From Candidatus Saccharimonadia bacterium (GTDB taxonomy: Bacteria > Patescibacteriota > Saccharimonadia > Saccharimonadales > Saccharimonadaceae), in the NCBI GenBank assembly GCA_023257815.1, contig JALRBJ010000010.1:1-34723 (forward strand): a stretch of 34,723 nucleotides of DNA, given 5' to 3'. Each line of letters begins with the position of its first letter. Position 1 is the stretch's first letter. A program made the translations under genes and the position numbers. Below, piece after piece: positions 31,354-34,723 of this stretch. Under the pieces are notes generated by a model that was not told the origin of the DNA, did no database searches, and saw only the letters and a program-made list of their open reading frames with translations.

Positions 31354-33876
31354 ATGAACGAAGATGAGATTGTAGATACACCGATGAACGACAAGTTGCC
31401 AGAAGAGATTGTTATCGATATGCCGGGTGTCGAGCACCGTACACTTGAGAAGGTGATGGAAGATAGCTTCTTCCGTTATTCAATGAGCGTTATTATTGAT
31501 CGTGCACTCCCAGATGTGCGTGATGGCTTAAAGCCAGTACACCGACGTATTTTGTATTCAATGAACCAAAACGGTAACCGTTCCACGGCGAAGTTTGTAA
31601 AAAGCGCGCGTATCATCGGTGACGTAATGGGTAAATATCACCCGCACGGTGACTCAGCAATCTATAATTCGATGGTTCGATTGGCACAACCGTGGGCCTT
31701 GCGGTATCCGCTTGTTCAGGGGCAGGGAAACTTTGGCTCCATGGACGGTGATGAGCCAGCGGCGCACCGTTACACCGAGGCCCGTATGGCAAAACCAGCC
31801 GAGGAAATGTTGGCAGATATAGATAAAGAAACGATTGATTTAAAGCCGAATTTTGATGGTTCAGAACAAGAACCTATGGTGCTGCCTGCAAAACTACCAA
31901 ACCTTCTTTTGAATGGTCAGATTGGTATCGCTGTGGGTATGGCAACTAATATTCCACCCCACAACTTAGGCGAGTTAGTTGATGCGACGGTTGAGTTGAT
32001 TGATAATCCAGCTGCTACGCTTGATGATCTTTTAGTGCACGTTAAGGGTCCGGACTTCCCGACAGGTGCGACTGTTTACGGTGGCACACCAATGAAGCAG
32101 GCCTACGCGACTGGTCGCGGTAGTGTTATGATGCGAGCTGTTGCAGATATTGAAGAGACCAAAAAAGGTCGACATCAGATTATTGTGACTGAGGTTCCAT
32201 ACGGCGTAAATAAGGCAACGTTGATTGAACGCATCGCAGAACTTGTCAAAGAGAAAAAATTGACCACTATTAGCGATATTCGTGATGAAACGGCTCGTGG
32301 TAAGGTACGCGTGGTTATTGAGCTAAAGAAGGATGCTTATCCAAAGAAAGTTCTAAACCAACTCTATAAACAAACGTCGCTTCAGACCAGCTTTAACTTC
32401 AACATGCTTTCGCTCGTTGATGGCATTCAGCCTCGTATTCTTGGCTTGCAAGAAATGTTGCAGGAGTTTATTAAGCATCGTCAAAACGTTGTTCGTAGGC
32501 GGACTGAATTTGAATTGCGCAAGGCGAAAGAGCGCGCTCACATTCTTGAGGGTTATAAGATTGCACTTGATCATATTGACGAAGTAATCAAGACTATTCG
32601 TGCCAGCAAAACACAGGAAGAGGCCGAAAAAGCATTAATTGCCAAATTTAAGCTGAGTGAGATTCAAGCCAAGGCAATTCTAGCGATGCAGTTACGTCGT
32701 CTGACGGGCTTAGAGCGCCAGGCTATTGAAAACGAACTTAACGAGCTTCTTAAACTCATTACTAAGCTTGAAGGTATCTTGGCTGACGAAAAGGAAATTC
32801 TTAAAATTATCAAAACCGAGCTACTCGAAATGAAAGAAAAATATGGTGATGAACGTCGTTCTAAGATGATAAATCACGAGCTTGGTAAGTTCAGCGATGA
32901 AGAGCTAATTCCAGAAGAAGACAGTGTTATTTTACTAACCACTGAAAACTACATCAAGCGAACCCTTGTAAGTGAATATCGCCGTCAGAATCGTGGCGGC
33001 AAGGGTAAGCGAGGTATGACAACCAAGGAAGAGGATGTAATTGATCAGCTTGTTCCTGCTAGCACTCACGACTACCTGCTGTTCTTCACAAATCGTGGTC
33101 GCGTATTCCGCTTGAAAGCGTATGAAGTTCCAGCGGCAAGCCTAGCTGCCAAAGGTGTTGCAGCAGTTAACTTGTTGCAGCTGCAGCCAGAAGAGAAGAT
33201 CACGAGTATTATTCGTCACGAAAAAGATGCAAGTGACGAGGGCTTTTTGTTCATGAGCACCATTAAAGGGACAATTAAAAAAACACCCCTTAAGGATTAC
33301 GCGAATATTCGAACCAATGGCTTGATTGCTATCAACCTTGACGAGGGCGATGAACTGCGCTGGATTCAGAAGACAAGCGGGTCGCATGATATCATCATCA
33401 GCACTAGCGCTGGGCAAGCAATTCGCTTTAATGAATCCGATGCTCGTCCGATGGGGCGTGCGGCTCGCGGTGTGCGTGGTGTTCGCTTGCGACCAAATGA
33501 CTGGGTGGTTGGTATGGATGTCGTAACTGATGACCAACGTACACTACTCGTTATTAGCGAGAATGGTTATGGCAAAGCGACTAAAGTGGTTAACTTCACT
33601 GCTCATAAGCGTGGAGGTGTTGGTATAAAGGCTGCTGTTGTGACGGCAAAAACTGGTCCAATTATTGCTGTCAGAACACTACCCGAAGATGCGAGTGAAG
33701 TGCTTCTAATTAGTAGCAAGGGTCAGGCGATACGTATTGCTTTGAAGGATGTGCCAACTCTGGGGCGTACAACACAAGGTGTTCGTATTATGCGCATGAG
33801 TGAGGGTGATAAAGTGTCATCGCTTGGGTTGATGCCTGAGCAGGTTGCTGAAGTTGAGGGCGAGGGTGAGGACTAG
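31354..33876 (+). CDS. gyrA: DNA gyrase subunit A
   Basis: The DNA breakage and wrapping subunit. The winged-helix core has the active-site Tyr in HRYTEARM (residue ~140) and the quinolone-region segment [19 protein letters not shown], in which the position equivalent to E. coli Asp87 is Asn (~105) while Ser83 is kept (~101). A coiled-coil gate (~340-480) and the C-terminal beta-pinwheel follow, with GyrA box QNRGGKG, which marks gyrase rather than topoisomerase IV. ATG 31354 is chosen with AGGGG six bases upstream; TTG 31348 and ATG 31351 are in-frame alternatives. It follows gyrB by under 10 bases. Confidence 0.96.
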   Translation: MNEDEIVDTPMNDKLPEEIVIDMPGVEHRTLEKVMEDSFFRYSMSVIIDRALPDVRDGLKPVHRRILYSMNQNGNRSTAKFVKSARIIGDVMGKYHPHGDSAIYNSMVRLAQPWALRYPLVQGQGNFGSMDGDEPAAHRYTEARMAKPAEEMLADIDKETIDLKPNFDGSEQEPMVLPAKLPNLLLNGQIGIAVGMATNIPPHNLGELVDATVELIDNPAATLDDLLVHVKGPDFPTGATVYGGTPMKQAYATGRGSVMMRAVADIEETKKGRHQIIVTEVPYGVNKATLIERIAELVKEKKLTTISDIRDETARGKVRVVIELKKDAYPKKVLNQLYKQTSLQTSFNFNMLSLVDGIQPRILGLQEMLQEFIKHRQNVVRRRTEFELRKAKERAHILEGYKIALDHIDEVIKTIRASKTQEEAEKALIAKFKLSEIQAKAILAMQLRRLTGLERQAIENELNELLKLITKLEGILADEKEILKIIKTELLEMKEKYGDERRSKMINHELGKFSDEELIPEEDSVILLTTENYIKRTLVSEYRRQNRGGKGKRGMTTKEEDVIDQLVPASTHDYLLFFTNRGRVFRLKAYEVPAASLAAKGVAAVNLLQLQPEEKITSIIRHEKDASDEGFLFMSTIKGTIKKTPLKDYANIRTNGLIAINLDEGDELRWIQKTSGSHDIIISTSAGQAIRFNESDARPMGRAARGVRGVRLRPNDWVVGMDVVTDDQRTLLVISENGYGKATKVVNFTAHKRGGVGIKAAVVTAKTGPIIAVRTLPEDASEVLLISSKGQAIRIALKDVPTLGRTTQGVRIMRMSEGDKVSSLGLMPEQVAEVEGEGED

Positions 33877-33879
33877 ACC

Positions 33880-34314
33880 ATGGATGCGATCATTTCACCT
33901 TACCTGATCGCCATTGCACTTGGGTGGATTGTCGCACAGGGTTTGAAGTACGTTTTTGCAGTCGTACGCACCGGCAAAATCGGTAATCTTCGTCAGCTTT
34001 ACTTATCAGGTAATATGCCAAGTGCTCATAGTGCAACCGTTGTAGCGTTAGCAACTACTATTGGTTTGTATGAAGGTCTTGATTCAGCACTCTTTGGTAT
34101 TGCAGCTTTGTTTGCAGCGATCGTTATGTATGACGCCATAATGGTACGTCGATCCACTGGTGAACAGGGAGTTGCTATTCAGCAGCTGATCAAAACTACT
34201 CATTCTAAAATTACTTTACCAAGGGCAGCTAAGGGACATACCCCTGTAGAGGTGATTGTTGGTATGGTTCTAGGTGTCGTAATTGGAATAGTTGTATTCT
34301 TCGCTACAAAATAA
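33880..34314 (+). CDS. Divergent PAP2-family (DUF212) membrane protein
   Basis: The 144-residue membrane protein has the signatures of the divergent PAP2 group: LSGNMPSAHSATVVALAT near residues 43-60, YDAIMVRRSTGEQ near 84-96 and KGHTPVEVIVGMVLG near 118-132. These correspond to the three phosphatase motifs of PAP2 in altered form. The family is expected to act on lipid phosphates, but activity is unproven. About four hydrophobic helices are seen. It starts three bases after the gyrA stop, so it is part of the gyrBA transcript. Confidence 0.88.
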   Translation: MDAIISPYLIAIALGWIVAQGLKYVFAVVRTGKIGNLRQLYLSGNMPSAHSATVVALATTIGLYEGLDSALFGIAALFAAIVMYDAIMVRRSTGEQGVAIQQLIKTTHSKITLPRAAKGHTPVEVIVGMVLGVVIGIVVFFATK

Positions 34315-34327
34315 CAGAGGAAAACTA

Positions 34328-34356
34328 TTGACCTATTAGTTTTAAAGGGGTATGAT
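34328..34356 (+). promoter_or_regulatory. rRNA operon promoter
   Basis: TTGACC (34328-34333), 17-base spacer, TATGAT (34351-34356), just after the PAP2 gene. Predicted start near 34,363 gives a leader of about 180 bases. In the leader GTTTGCTAA (34369-34377) can pair with TTAGCAAAC (34532-34540) right before the 16S 5' end, and TTCATTAACA near 34,459 resembles boxA. Confidence 0.75.
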
Positions 34357-34541
34357 TGATATCAGTCTGTTTGCTAAAACCGTCTGGTTTAATAGCAAAA
34401 CAACATGCGAGGTATACCGAGTACAACTATCTACCATGCGAGTTGATATAGTCAGACAATGTTCATTAACAGTTTAGTTGTGCAATATCATCGTCAGTTT
34501 ATATATGTTTAAAAACTACCGGTAACGGAAGTTAGCAAACT

Positions 34542-34723
<182 letters not shown>

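Overview
The window looks like a chromosomal segment of a small-genome bacterium of the Candidate Phyla Radiation, most probably Candidatus Saccharibacteria (TM7). This is inferred from the 5' end of the 16S rRNA gene at the right edge, compact operons of housekeeping genes, lone small membrane proteins, an LPxTG surface protein beside a VirD4-like ATPase, and many promoters placed directly against start codons. No database comparison was possible. UGA is used as a normal stop (for example at the end of thrS), so the SR1/Gracilibacteria code does not apply. Every tRNA seen has its CCA encoded.

Left part (1-10,170): the start of a Xer-like tyrosine recombinase diverges from an operon of uppP, ndk and a small membrane protein. 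Then come tRNA-Arg(CCT), a bPH2 membrane protein overlapping a parvulin-like foldase, a Mn-type superoxide dismutase and a zinc-ribbon protein. Next are tRNA-Asp(GTC) and tRNA-Thr(CGT), the latter running straight into a membrane protein and a processive family 2 glycosyltransferase. Further right are nrdR with a probable autoregulatory box, a 41-residue protein gene with an excellent promoter, an aldo/keto reductase, a type IV pilin-like protein and tRNA-Val(GAC).

Middle part (9,960-21,120): a candidate T-box leader with an apparently ultrashort Stem I precedes thrS, which lacks a TGS domain and heads a tight chain with a HAD nucleotidase, an alkyltransferase-like (ATL) protein and miaA. Then follow a winged-helix protein with an MBL-fold protein, rpmB, a site-2 protease, a long-hairpin structured RNA (possibly 6S-like), tRNA-Pro(GGG), a Nudix-RNase H fusion, RNase P RNA, the infC-rpmI-rplT operon (infC appears to start with AUA), a ComM/YifB ATPase and tmRNA with an unusually long tag reading frame (28 codons).

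Right part (21,121-34,723): an APH-fold kinase, a 627-base gene-free stretch packed with hairpins, and a cell-envelope locus (small membrane protein, proline-rich partner, VirD4-like ATPase, coiled-coil membrane protein, LPxTG-anchored PKD surface protein). The window ends with gyrB-gyrA, a divergent PAP2 protein, a strong rRNA promoter and the first ~180 bases of 16S rRNA.

A theme across the window is translation start architecture. About eleven first genes of transcripts have a -10 box 5 to 9 bases before the start codon, so their mRNAs should be leaderless or nearly so. Internal operon genes, and leader-bearing genes such as thrS, gyrB and rpmB, carry Shine-Dalgarno sequences. The most novel signals are this dual system, the thrS T-box, the 16,151 structured RNA, the hairpin-rich region at 22.4-22.9 kb, and the tmRNA tag.
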